Source: Ruminiclostridium herbifermentans (lineage in GTDB: Bacteria > Bacillota > Clostridia > Acetivibrionales > DSM-1351). From it: DNA of 64,000 nucleotides. Location of the stretch: positions 124,001 through 188,000 of the forward strand of contig NZ_CP061336.1 in NCBI RefSeq assembly GCF_005473905.2. The letters are read 5' to 3'. Under the pieces are notes generated by a model that was given only the letters and a program-made list of their open reading frames with translations, searched no databases and was not told the origin of the DNA. The translations under genes were made by a program, and so were the position numbers. This document shows, in pieces, positions 27,345-36,175 of the stretch (positions are counted from its first letter, which is position 1; every line of letters begins with the position of its first letter).

Positions 27345-29765
27345 ATGGCAATTGGTCAATTTCAACAGCAAAGATGGTCTTTTGAAAGCTATGCTGTAGG
27401 AACTAATTTAAAAATAATAGGCAGATTTGATTATAAAATATATGAGAATTCTGAAAACGGATACAAAATTTATACTTTTGAGATAGAGAAAATTATTGAT
27501 GAGGATGATTTTGAACACGAGGTTCAGGAGCAAATTAGCGTAACAGGCTATTACGAGGTAAATGAGCACTGCTCAATACTGCCCTGCAAGATAGTTGGAA
27601 CGGTGGGAGTATATAAGGGAGAAAAGCAGTTGAAGGCAGAAACGGTTGAGTTCATTGAACCAGCTACTGAAGAGGGAATTATATCATTTTTGTCCTGCGG
27701 GATAATAAAAGGTGTGGGAGAAAAAACAGCAAGAAATATTGTCAAAGGCTATAAGTCTGCAAAGGGTTATGTGGAGGGCTTTGGCAGTAAAACTTTAGAG
27801 ATTATAAAAAATGATCCGCTATTACTTGTTAAGATTCGTGGAATAAATAGCGATAAGGCGCAGCTTATTCATGACTCCTATATGGAAAATATGGAGTATC
27901 AGAATGTAATGATTTTCTTTCAACGCTTCGGAGTTTCCTCTGCTAAAGCCATGAAAATATATAATGCTTACAAAGGCACCTCAATTGCAATTGCTGAACA
28001 AAATCCATATATGTTTGCAAACATAAAGGGCTTTGGATTTAAAAGCTGCGATGAAATTGCAAAGAAATTAGGTATAGATACACACTCAATATTCAGACTA
28101 GAATCTGCACTAAAAAGTGTTTTAGAAAGCGCTGAAATGGATGGACATTGTTTTTTGTTTAAGGACAAGCTTATAGAAATGACAGCAAAGGCGCTAAGCG
28201 ACGGTACAGATATTATTGAAAAGGATGAACTGGAGGAAGCTTTCAAAAGAATGATTCATTCAGGTAATCTAATAAACATAAAATATACTGAGAATAATGA
28301 GAATTATGAGGCAGTATATACAAAGGAAATGTATAAATTAGAATATGAGGCAGCCTTGGCAATAAAGAATATCGTACGAAGCAAAACAGATGAAAAAATG
28401 TGCAACGTAGATATTTTAATAAATGAATTTGAACAAGCAAAGGGCTTTGAACTTGAAGAAATGCAAAAAGAGGCTGTAAGGGCTGTATTTAAGACAAATA
28501 TGCTCATTCTGACTGGCTCGGCAGGAAGTGGTAAAACAACGACTGTTGAGTGTATGATATATGTACTTAAGAGGTATTATCAAAATAAAGAGGAAATGAG
28601 TTTTATGCTTGCTGCTCCAACGGGAAAGGCAGCAAAAAGGCTGACTGAGATTACAGGCTTTGAAGCTATGACTATACACAGATTGCTTCAGTTTTCATAT
28701 GAGAATAAAGGTTTCTTTTACAGACAGGGAAATGAACTTCCATATGACTTGATAGTGGTAGATGAAAGTTCAATGCTTAGCATAGATTTAGCCCATGCAC
28801 TCTTTACAGCAATTTCTCCTGGCACCACAGTGGTATTAATTGGTGATACACAACAGCTGCCATCGGTAGGAGCTGGAAACGTGCTTGATGACATGATAAA
28901 AAGCCAAGTAATTGAAGTAGTGAAATTAAATGTAATAAAAAGACAGGCTGATGGTTCTGGAATAATTACAAATGCAAATAAAATTATAAATGGAGAAATG
29001 CCAGAAATAATTAATAAAAATAAAGACTTTTTTATTATTGAAGAGGATGATAAAGACCGAGTTGTAAAGAAAACACTAGAGGCAATAAAGAGACTTAGAA
29101 CAGCCTATAATTACTCTATTGATGACATTCAAGTCATATGTCCTCAAAAGACATCAGAAATAGGCACATATGAGATGAACAAGGCTATTCAGGATATGGT
29201 CAATCCAGCAGAGAATGGTAAGGCAGAAGTTAAGCGAGGGAATAGTGTTTTTAGAGAAGGTGATAAGGTTATTCATTTAAGCAATAATTATGAGGCGCAA
29301 CATTATAAAAAAGACTTATTGGGAAGATACGTTGCTGAGGAAACCTGTGGAGTATTTAATGGGGATATTGGTAAGATAATAGAAATATCTAAAATTGACC
29401 ACATTGATTTTGAAAATGATGATGAGGAGGACAGTGAAGCAGTTAACAAGGCTATTTCTGAAAAGAGCGTAGCAGTGCAATATGATGATTTCATTATCAT
29501 ATATCAAATCAGTGAACTTGAAGAGATTGACTTGGCATATAGCTTAACAGTTCATAAGATGCAAGGTTCTCAATGTGAGGCAGCAATTATTCTTTGTCAT
29601 ACTAGGAACTTTATTATGTTAAATAGAAATCTTGGATATACAGCAGTTACTAGAGCAAAAAAAATGGTGTGCATAATTGGTCAAAAAAGAGCTATAAAGG
29701 TAATGGTTTCTAATGTGAAAATAAATGAGAGAAATTCAATGTTGTGCGGATTATTGAAGATTTAA
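27345..29765 (+). CDS. recD2: RecD2-type ATP-dependent helicase
   Basis: An 806-residue 5'-3' superfamily 1B DNA helicase of the RecD2/YrrC type, acting in DNA repair without RecBC. The N-terminal OB and helix-hairpin-helix region (about 1-200) includes GIIKGVGEKTARNIV. The motor has Walker A TGSAGSGKTTT near 390, APTGKAAKRL, motif II VVDESSMLS, GDTQQLPSVG, and motif VI region YSLTVHKMQGSQ with YTAVTRAKK. AAGGAGAA is placed for the ATG at 27345 rather than for the upstream in-frame TTG. The length is slightly above average. comF follows 63 bases later. Confidence 0.92.
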   Translation: MAIGQFQQQRWSFESYAVGTNLKIIGRFDYKIYENSENGYKIYTFEIEKIIDEDDFEHEVQEQISVTGYYEVNEHCSILPCKIVGTVGVYKGEKQLKAETVEFIEPATEEGIISFLSCGIIKGVGEKTARNIVKGYKSAKGYVEGFGSKTLEIIKNDPLLLVKIRGINSDKAQLIHDSYMENMEYQNVMIFFQRFGVSSAKAMKIYNAYKGTSIAIAEQNPYMFANIKGFGFKSCDEIAKKLGIDTHSIFRLESALKSVLESAEMDGHCFLFKDKLIEMTAKALSDGTDIIEKDELEEAFKRMIHSGNLINIKYTENNENYEAVYTKEMYKLEYEAALAIKNIVRSKTDEKMCNVDILINEFEQAKGFELEEMQKEAVRAVFKTNMLILTGSAGSGKTTTVECMIYVLKRYYQNKEEMSFMLAAPTGKAAKRLTEITGFEAMTIHRLLQFSYENKGFFYRQGNELPYDLIVVDESSMLSIDLAHALFTAISPGTTVVLIGDTQQLPSVGAGNVLDDMIKSQVIEVVKLNVIKRQADGSGIITNANKIINGEMPEIINKNKDFFIIEEDDKDRVVKKTLEAIKRLRTAYNYSIDDIQVICPQKTSEIGTYEMNKAIQDMVNPAENGKAEVKRGNSVFREGDKVIHLSNNYEAQHYKKDLLGRYVAEETCGVFNGDIGKIIEISKIDHIDFENDDEEDSEAVNKAISEKSVAVQYDDFIIIYQISELEEIDLAYSLTVHKMQGSQCEAAIILCHTRNFIMLNRNLGYTAVTRAKKMVCIIGQKRAIKVMVSNVKINERNSMLCGLLKI

Positions 29766-29828
29766 AGTATTATTGCATAACAATGTAAATTGGTGTAAAC
29801 TATAGATATAAGCAGAGTTTCTTACGTA

Positions 29829-30512
29829 ATGAGGAGTGGTCTTATCAGCTTAATTGAGTATATTTTTCCTCCGCGTTGTGCTTTTTGTAATGAAATACTC
29901 GAGGCAGGTGCACCAATATATATATGTGAGAAATGTGCGGAAAAGATCGGTTATTACAATAACTGCATAAATTATTTAAATCTTCCGAAAGAATTAGAAA
30001 CCTATTGTGATGGGATGATTTGTGTTGGCAGATATTCAGAAAGTCTCAAAGATTCACTGAGAAGATTTAAATTTAAAAATAAACCGTCATATTACCGTGC
30101 TTTTGGTATGCTTTTAGCGCTGAAGGTTCAAAACACAATACAGTTAGATGATATTGATTTGATTATTCCTGTTCCGCTTCACAAAAACAGACAAAAACAG
30201 AGGGGTTATAATCAGGCTGAATTAGTTGCAAAGCATGCTTCTAAACAGTTAAAGGTACCATTTGCAGATAATGTTCTAGTAAAAATATCTGATTCTAAAA
30301 GTCAGAGTATTTTAAGCAGGAATGAAAGATTTTTTAATCTAGAAGGTTTGTTTTATGTAAATAATGCCAAGACTATAATTAATAAAAATATCTTATTAAT
30401 AGATGATATTATTACTACAGGCAGTACTGTTAATCAGTGCAGCAAGGTTCTAAAGCAAGCTGGGGCAAAAAGTATTATCGCAGGAGTTATTGCAACGACG
30501 CGCAATTACTAG
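29829..30512 (+). CDS. comF: ComF family phosphoribosyltransferase-like protein
   Basis: A 227-residue protein of the ComF/GntX family. The N-terminus carries a four-cysteine zinc site (CAFCNEI and ICEKCAEK); the middle has LIIPVPLHKNRQKQRGYNQAE; the C-terminal phosphoribosyltransferase domain has the PRPP motif ILLIDDIITTGSTVNQC. In B. subtilis ComFC is needed for DNA uptake during competence, where it follows the helicase ComFA; here the upstream partner is RecD2 instead. The ATG has only a weak ribosome-binding site. yvyF and flgM follow, the same neighbourhood as in B. subtilis. Confidence 0.88.
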   Translation: MRSGLISLIEYIFPPRCAFCNEILEAGAPIYICEKCAEKIGYYNNCINYLNLPKELETYCDGMICVGRYSESLKDSLRRFKFKNKPSYYRAFGMLLALKVQNTIQLDDIDLIIPVPLHKNRQKQRGYNQAELVAKHASKQLKVPFADNVLVKISDSKSQSILSRNERFFNLEGLFYVNNAKTIINKNILLIDDIITTGSTVNQCSKVLKQAGAKSIIAGVIATTRNY

Positions 30513-30572
30513 TAATAAATATAGTATGTAACATCTTTGGATATATATTTGTTTGTGGGGGGAGGTATAATT

Positions 30573-30995
30573 ATGACAGATATAAGAAACTGCAGAAGAT
30601 GTGGAAGAATGTATAATTATTTAGGTGGACCACCTATTTGCCTTGATTGTAAAAAGGCTGATGAAGAAGTATTCAAAAGGGTTAAAGAATACCTATATGA
30701 AAATCCAGGAGCAACATTGTCACAAGTATCATTAGATTGTGATGTTAGTGTTGAGAAGATAAAATTATTTCTTAAAGAGGGTCGACTTGAGATAACAGAC
30801 GGTGCTAATATCATATTAGAATGTGAGAGATGTGGTAAGTCAATTAATACTGGAAGATACTGTGAGGCATGTCAGCATGAGGTGACAAAGGACATCGCAG
30901 GAGTTGCGCCTAAGGTTATTGAGAAGCCAAGGGAGGCACTTACAGAAGCAAAACGAAGAGAACAAGGATTGAGATTCCTTAATAAAAATCGCTAG
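30573..30995 (+). CDS. yvyF: Flagellar operon protein YvyF (TIGR03826 type)
   Basis: A 140-residue protein with two zinc-ribbon-like knuckles (NCRRCGRMYNY...PPICLDCKK and CERCGKSINTGRYCEACQ) flanking a helical segment, EYLYENPGATLSQVSLDCDVSVEKIKLFLKEGRLEI, that resembles a short helix-turn-helix. This matches YvyF, the protein coded between comF and flgM in Bacillus and Clostridia; its role in flagellar control is not well defined. GGGGGGAGGT is seven bases upstream of the ATG. Two terminator-like hairpins follow. Confidence 0.85.
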   Translation: MTDIRNCRRCGRMYNYLGGPPICLDCKKADEEVFKRVKEYLYENPGATLSQVSLDCDVSVEKIKLFLKEGRLEITDGANIILECERCGKSINTGRYCEACQHEVTKDIAGVAPKVIEKPREALTEAKRREQGLRFLNKNR

Positions 30996-31012
30996 ATAAT
31001 ATACTGCATTTT

Positions 31013-31045
31013 AAGCGAGGTAAATAATACCCTCGCTTTATGTTT
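31013..31045 (+). terminator. Hairpin after yvyF
   Basis: AAGCGAGG (31013-31020) and CCTCGCTT (31031-31038) form a perfect 8-bp stem followed by a modest T-rich stretch. It is probably a weak terminator or 3' stabiliser. Confidence 0.55.
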
Positions 31046-31063
31046 ATACTAATATTGTAGCTA

Positions 31064-31104
31064 AAGCTATTAGTTGATATTATTGTCATTGATAGCTTTT
31101 TTTT
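31064..31104 (+). terminator. Rho-independent terminator before the flgM promoter
   Basis: AAGCTAT (31064-31070) pairs with ATAGCTT (31092-31098) and is followed by an uninterrupted T run. It separates comF-yvyF from the sigma-D flgM unit. Confidence 0.7.
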
Positions 31105-31124
31105 GTGCAAATCAAAAGCAATAC

Positions 31125-31151
31125 TAAACTAATTTATCAAACTGACGATAA
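31125..31151 (+). promoter_or_regulatory. Sigma-D type promoter upstream of flgM
   Basis: TAAA (31125-31128), a 15-base spacer and GACGATAA (31144-31151) match the flagellar sigma factor consensus TAAA-N15-GCCGATAT at ten of twelve positions. It lies 50 bases before the flgM start. Confidence 0.7.
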
Positions 31152-31201
31152 TTATTATATAGAATTTTAGTTATCGTGTTTTATAGAAAGTGGGTGTTTA
31201 T

Positions 31202-31489
31202 ATGAAGATTACAGGAGATATTTATAATGTGGCCAAGGTTTACAATAAGCAGAAGTCTGTTGGAAATATTGCTAAAGCTGGTCAAGTTATACCTAAGAAG
31301 GATGTTGTTTCTATATCAAATGATGCTAGGGATTATCAAACAGTAGCAAAAGCATTAAAAGATATTCCAGATTTTAGGCAGAGTAAGGTTGATGAATTCT
31401 CAGAACTTTATAGATCTGGAGGATACGACGTAAGCGGAAAAGAAATTGTAGAGAAACTTGGGAAATCAATATTGGATAAAAAAGCATAA
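31202..31489 (+). CDS. flgM: Anti-sigma-D factor FlgM
   Basis: A 95-residue cytoplasmic protein that should bind and hold the flagellar sigma factor until hook completion. The sigma-binding C-terminus is recognisable: VSISNDARDYQ, then KVDEFSELYRSGGYDVSGKEIVEKLGKSIL. The N-terminal part is polar and probably disordered. The ATG at 31202 follows AGTGGGTG; the in-frame GTG at 31190 lies inside that site. It is the first gene after a sigma-D promoter, so it would feed back on its own expression. Confidence 0.92.
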   Translation: MKITGDIYNVAKVYNKQKSVGNIAKAGQVIPKKDVVSISNDARDYQTVAKALKDIPDFRQSKVDEFSELYRSGGYDVSGKEIVEKLGKSILDKKA

Positions 31490-31534
31490 AAGCATTTTGA
31501 TATATTTAGAGCTTTAATGCTTGGAGGTGTATGG

Positions 31535-32035
31535 ATGGAATCAACGCTGACAAAACAACTAGTGGATGTATTAAATCGTGAAAATGATATATATGAAACT
31601 CTTTCTAAAGTATCCAATAATAAAACAGACTTAATTGTTGGCGGAAAAGTAAGTGAATTAGAGAATATTACTAAGATTGAACAGTCATTAATTATCAAAG
31701 TTTCTAAGCTTGAAGACGAAAGAGAAAAGATTGTTGACAAGTTATGTGTTCTGCTTGGAAAGAAGGCTGAAGAAGCTACTATTTCAGCATTGATAGAGAA
31801 CTTAGGTCAAGAGGAATCCAAAGAATTAAAGGCTTGTCAGGAAAAGCTTGTTAAAACTATAAATAATTTAAGAAATACAAATGACTTAAACGCAAAGCTT
31901 ATAAAAAACTCACTTGAGTATATTGATTTCTCAATAAACATGATGACTAGCATTGATAATGTTAACAATAGTTACGGAAGTTCAGGTTTGTCTGGTGATA
32001 CAAAAAAGAGGAGTTTCTTTGACATGAAACTTTAG
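31535..32035 (+). CDS. flgN: FlgN family flagellar chaperone
   Basis: A 166-residue helical protein of the FlgN family, export chaperone for the hook-filament junction proteins FlgK and FlgL, whose genes follow. It is rich in coiled-coil-forming heptads (EIVDKL...SKLEDEREKIVDKLCVLLGKKAEEA-type segments) and a second long helix (QEKLVKTINNLRNTNDLNAKLIKNSLEYIDFSINMM) typical of FlgN. GGAGGTG is five bases before the ATG at 31535; an ATG at 31517 is in frame but precedes that site. Confidence 0.85.
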   Translation: MESTLTKQLVDVLNRENDIYETLSKVSNNKTDLIVGGKVSELENITKIEQSLIIKVSKLEDEREKIVDKLCVLLGKKAEEATISALIENLGQEESKELKACQEKLVKTINNLRNTNDLNAKLIKNSLEYIDFSINMMTSIDNVNNSYGSSGLSGDTKKRSFFDMKL

Positions 32036-32345
32036 TAAATGCGAAGTTTACTTTTGTATATTCATTGTTCACTTCGCGTATCAAAAAGCTGCGATCAGCT
32101 TTCTATAGATTTGAGCAATTCTTTGTACGAACACAGTACGTTTCAAGAAACAATTGATTATGATGGTTTTTATATAAACAAACTGTCAAAAGGAAACGTA
32201 CTTTCAAATAGTTTTTTATAATTTGAGTAATATTGGATTATAAGCGCATCTCCACCAGTATTTCGCCAGTTATTATACTGAGAGACAGAGCGGAGATTAA
32301 TATATAAATAATTATAAATTGGATCATTTATTAGGGGGACAGCAT
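32036..32345 (+). other. Structured intergenic region between flgN and flgK
   Basis: 310 bases with several hairpins and no convincing gene: GCGAAGT/ACTTCGC (32041-32077), AAAGCTG/CAGCTTT with a 4-base loop (32085-32102), and a nested pair ATCTCC/GGAGAT enclosing CAGTAT/ATACTG (about 32246-32300). The last ends shortly before the Shine-Dalgarno AGGGGGA of flgK and could affect its translation. Confidence 0.45.
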
Positions 32346-34445
32346 ATGGCTGTAGGATTTTCAAGTTATCAGATAGCTCGTTCTGGATTAAAAGTTAGCG
32401 AAAGAGGCTTATATGTAACCGGACATAATATTGCGAACTCAGATACAGTAGGATATGTGAGACAACAGGCAATCATCGAGACTAGTCCATATCAAACCGT
32501 ATATGGTAGGAATGGCAATATGCTTCAATATGGGTTAGGTGCAGATATTCAGGAAACAAGACAAATTAGAAATACTTTTCTGGATATTATTTATAGACAA
32601 GAGAATACTGCGCTAGGTTATTATGAAACTAGAAGTTCCACAATAGAGGATGTACAGGCTATTTTAAATGATCCTATGGGTGATGGACTTCAGGAAATAA
32701 TGAATCAGTTTTGGGACGCATGGCAAGAACTTTCAAAGGCGCCTGAAAGCCTGACTATAAGGGCTTTGGTTAGAGAAAGAGGTCAAGCATTAGCCCATTA
32801 CTTTAATCAAGTCGGAACACAACTCGACAGACTTCAGAACGATTTGAACTCAGAGATTGTGGTTCAAATTGATGCAATTAATAGGATTACAAGCAGGATT
32901 GCTGTACTCAACCAAAAGATTGCTACCGAGGAAGTTGCCGGTGATAGTGCAAATGATTACAGAGACCAGAGAAATTTATTGTTAGATGAACTTTCTTTAA
33001 TCTGTGATGCTACGGTTAATGAGATGCAGGATGGACAGGTAAATATTACTCTTGGAGGCTATATTTTAGTTTCAAAGGGAAACTCAAGGAATTTATACGT
33101 TAAATCCGACAGTATAAATGGCAATTTTTATACTCCGATGTTGGAGGGCACTGAAATAAAAGTAGAAATAAAAAGCGGTAAATTAAAAGGTCTGTTGGAG
33201 TCAAGAGGAGAGGTATCAGGTCTTAAGGGTAGTTATTCAAATGGTACTCCAAATGAAAAGGTTGACATTACATTTGCTATTGATGCTTCATTAGGGTCAG
33301 CAGATCTGAGAAATCAAATTGCTTCTTATATAGATGGTTTAAATAAATCAGGTGTTGATTATAACATAAGATTTGTTACTATGGGGACTAATTCAAGTAT
33401 TTTCAAGAATACAGTTTATACTGCTAATAATATAGATGATTTTTTGAATGATGCAGATTTGAATACTCTTTTTGCTGCAACAGGTACAGAAGGTAACTTT
33501 AATGATTTTATTAGTACATTAGAAAGCTTGAAAGCATCAGGTGACTTCAGGTCAGATGCTGCTAATGTTGCTTATGTTCTTTCAAACATGAGTATTAATG
33601 GGAACAATGGAAGTTTTGTTACAAATGTAGATGCAGCAGGATATATAAATAGATTGAATAATATAGGTGTAAAAACAACTATTGTAACAGATAAAAGCTA
33701 TCAGGAACAGGGTGAAGATGCATTAGAAGTAGGTTGGAGCACAATAGCTTATGGTACTGGTGGAGAAGTATTGAAAATGGGAACAGATGCAGACAGCTTT
33801 ATAAACTTGTTTTCTAATATAAATAGCAATACAAGGATAGCTGTCAATGGGAATATGGGTAATATTCCTACATCTACAAATATAGTATCTGACATAAAAA
33901 TTAAGCTTAATTCTTTACTAAACGCAGTTATAAGAGAAGTTAATTATCTGTCAAGTACTGGATTTACTTTAGATGGAAAACCAGGTGTAAATTTCTTTAA
34001 AGCAATTAATGACGATTATCCTATGGAGATGGGTAATTTTACATTGAGTGATGATTTGACTGGCGATGATGGTCTAAACAATATTGTAGCCTCATCAACT
34101 ATTGCAGTTGGAGATAATACAATAGCTAGACAAATAGCAAATCTCAGAGACTTTGATTTGCTGGTAGATTCATCAGGAAAAGTTAGCATAGATGAATATT
34201 ATAGAGCTATTATACTTGATATAGGTAATCGAGGTTCAGAAGCGATAACATCAAGAGATAATCAGAAAGTTCTTGTTTTATCAGCAGAAGAGCAGCGTAC
34301 CGCTATATCAGGGGTGGCTATGGATGAAGAATTATCAAATATGATGAAGTATAAGTTTGCATATGACGCATCCTCAAGAGTATTAAATATAATAGATTCA
34401 ATGATTGATAAAATAGTAAATTCTATGGGTGTTGTAGGAAGATAA
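32346..34445 (+). CDS. flgK: Flagellar hook-associated protein FlgK (HAP1) with an inserted von Willebrand A-like domain
   Basis: A 699-residue junction protein between hook and filament. The N-terminus (FSSYQIARSGLKVSERGLYVTGHNIANSDTVGYVRQ) and the C-terminus (AISGVAMDEELSNMMKYKFAYDASSRVLNIIDSMIDKIVNSMG) are the usual D0/D1 coiled-coil pieces. At about 306-490 there is an insert absent from the paralogue next door. It looks like a vWA domain: VDITFAIDASLGS (degenerate MIDAS), an alternating strand-helix pattern, and a TGGEVLKMGTDADSFINLFSNI ending. AGGGGGA precedes the ATG at 32346; the upstream in-frame TTG (32319) is unsupported. The insert would lie in the surface-exposed outer domain. 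Confidence 0.9.
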   Translation: MAVGFSSYQIARSGLKVSERGLYVTGHNIANSDTVGYVRQQAIIETSPYQTVYGRNGNMLQYGLGADIQETRQIRNTFLDIIYRQENTALGYYETRSSTIEDVQAILNDPMGDGLQEIMNQFWDAWQELSKAPESLTIRALVRERGQALAHYFNQVGTQLDRLQNDLNSEIVVQIDAINRITSRIAVLNQKIATEEVAGDSANDYRDQRNLLLDELSLICDATVNEMQDGQVNITLGGYILVSKGNSRNLYVKSDSINGNFYTPMLEGTEIKVEIKSGKLKGLLESRGEVSGLKGSYSNGTPNEKVDITFAIDASLGSADLRNQIASYIDGLNKSGVDYNIRFVTMGTNSSIFKNTVYTANNIDDFLNDADLNTLFAATGTEGNFNDFISTLESLKASGDFRSDAANVAYVLSNMSINGNNGSFVTNVDAAGYINRLNNIGVKTTIVTDKSYQEQGEDALEVGWSTIAYGTGGEVLKMGTDADSFINLFSNINSNTRIAVNGNMGNIPTSTNIVSDIKIKLNSLLNAVIREVNYLSSTGFTLDGKPGVNFFKAINDDYPMEMGNFTLSDDLTGDDGLNNIVASSTIAVGDNTIARQIANLRDFDLLVDSSGKVSIDEYYRAIILDIGNRGSEAITSRDNQKVLVLSAEEQRTAISGVAMDEELSNMMKYKFAYDASSRVLNIIDSMIDKIVNSMGVVGR

Positions 34446-34506
34446 TAGAAAGACATATTTTGAGAGTGGTATTAACATTTGACATTATAGGAGCAGGTGG
34501 TAGAAA

Positions 34507-36135
34507 ATGAGACAGAGTTTCTTTGGCTTAAATATTGCAGTAAGTGGACTATATACTGCACAGAAAAATTTGAACACAGTTAGTCACAATATATCCAATG
34601 CATCAACTACAGGTTATTCCAGACAACAAAATATTCAGTCTGCTTCTAAACCAATAAATACCTTTGACGGAACTGGTATGATTGGTACAGGCTCTGAAGT
34701 TACTGGCGTAAAAAGAATAAGAGATACTTATCTGGATTTTAAGTATTGGAGTGAAAATATTGCAAATGGTGAATGGAGTAAAAAAGCAGAATTGCTTTCT
34801 GAGATGGAAACTACATTCAATGAGCCTTCAAACAGTGGTTTTACGAAAATAATGGACAGTTTCTATAGTTCTCTTCAGGAATTATCAAAGGATCCTTCTA
34901 GCCCTGCTGTACGTGCTCTTGTCCGTGAGAATGGTGTAACCTTAGCAAATTATTTTAATACATTAGCAACAAGGTTTGAAAGATTACAAGAAGATATAAA
35001 CGATCAGGTAAGGGTTACTGTAGAGAAGATTAATTCACTTGGAGATCAGATTGCAAAGCTGAATAAACAGATATATGCTTTTGAACTTACTGGACAAGCA
35101 GCAAATGATTTGAGAGACGCCAGAACAGTTCTTGTGGATGAGTTATCAAAGCTTATTAATATAAATGCTTCTGAGGTAAAGTATGGAAAGCTGCCTAATG
35201 GTGAGGATGATATACACTTTGTTATTACAATAGGCGGAAATAATCTTGTAGATCATTATAGTTCAAGAAAGCTAGTCCTTGACCAAAGAGATATCAGATT
35301 AAACTCTGAAGATATACCAAATCTTTATAATGTTAGATGGGATAACGGAAATGAATTAATTCTTACTGGAGGAGAACTCAAGGGGTTAATTGATGTTAGA
35401 GATGGTAAGGACGGAATTAAGGGGATGGATGGTACTACTGCTACTCCGTCTTACAAGGGTGTTCCATATTATCAGAGTATGCTTAACGAATTTGTAAGAA
35501 CTTTTGCAATGGCTTTTAATGAAGGATATAGGACTGAAAATGGTGTGTTAATTGATGGAGTTGGGCATGTTGATGGTTTTGGTGTTGATACCGATGGTCC
35601 TGGTCCAGCAACTGCTACATCTGGATTGAGATTTTTTACAATGTTTGGAGAGGGTAATATTCCAATATCCAGTGATGTGTTTATTGACGGAGCAGTTGGT
35701 ATGAATGCTATAAAGGCACAATATCAAAATATTACAGCAAAAAACTTTACAGTTGGCCTTGATGTTATGAGTAATCCAAATGCAATTGCAGCAACAAATG
35801 TTCCAGGTGAAAATGGCAATATAGATGTATTAAATGAATTGCTGAAACTTAGATCAAATGCAAATCTTTTTACTGAAGGAGCTCCTGAGGATTTTATGAA
35901 ATCTCTTGTTGCTACTTTGGGTATAGATTCTCAGCAGGCTAAGACATTTTCTAGTAGTCAAATAACAATAGTAAAACAAATAGATAATAGGAGAATGTCT
36001 GTATCAGGTGTTCAACTAAACGAGGAACTAGCAGATATGGTTAGATTTCAACAATCATATAAGGCATCTGCAAAAATGATTAATACAATGAATGAAGTAT
36101 ATGATACCTTAATAAATAGACTAGGCGTAGGCTAA
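34507..36135 (+). CDS. flgK: Flagellar hook-associated protein FlgK, second paralogue
   Basis: A 542-residue FlgK of ordinary size. It starts FFGLNIAVSGLYTAQKNLNTVSHNISNASTTGYSRQ and ends SGVQLNEELADMVRFQQSYKASAKMINTMNEVYDTLINRLGVG, both diagnostic for hook-associated protein 1. The middle has FNEPSNSGFTKIMDSFYSSLQELSKDP, shared with the first copy, and LNEFVRTFAMAFNEGY. It lacks the vWA-like insert. GGAGCAGGTGG precedes the ATG, 61 bases after the first flgK stop. Two adjacent divergent FlgK genes imply either a heteromeric junction or alternative junctions. Confidence 0.93.
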   Translation: MRQSFFGLNIAVSGLYTAQKNLNTVSHNISNASTTGYSRQQNIQSASKPINTFDGTGMIGTGSEVTGVKRIRDTYLDFKYWSENIANGEWSKKAELLSEMETTFNEPSNSGFTKIMDSFYSSLQELSKDPSSPAVRALVRENGVTLANYFNTLATRFERLQEDINDQVRVTVEKINSLGDQIAKLNKQIYAFELTGQAANDLRDARTVLVDELSKLININASEVKYGKLPNGEDDIHFVITIGGNNLVDHYSSRKLVLDQRDIRLNSEDIPNLYNVRWDNGNELILTGGELKGLIDVRDGKDGIKGMDGTTATPSYKGVPYYQSMLNEFVRTFAMAFNEGYRTENGVLIDGVGHVDGFGVDTDGPGPATATSGLRFFTMFGEGNIPISSDVFIDGAVGMNAIKAQYQNITAKNFTVGLDVMSNPNAIAATNVPGENGNIDVLNELLKLRSNANLFTEGAPEDFMKSLVATLGIDSQQAKTFSSSQITIVKQIDNRRMSVSGVQLNEELADMVRFQQSYKASAKMINTMNEVYDTLINRLGVG

Positions 36136-36175
36136 AAGATAGAATCAAAAAATTGGCTTATGGAGGACACGAAAA

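Noticed and set aside
31408-31740. 110-residue minus-strand open frame across flgM-flgN
   Set aside because: It is antisense to two recognised genes, with Ser/Ile-rich shadow composition.
32039-32221. 60-residue open frame directly after flgN
   Set aside because: No ribosome-binding site, and the stretch is better explained by hairpins; its sequence resembles no flagellar protein.
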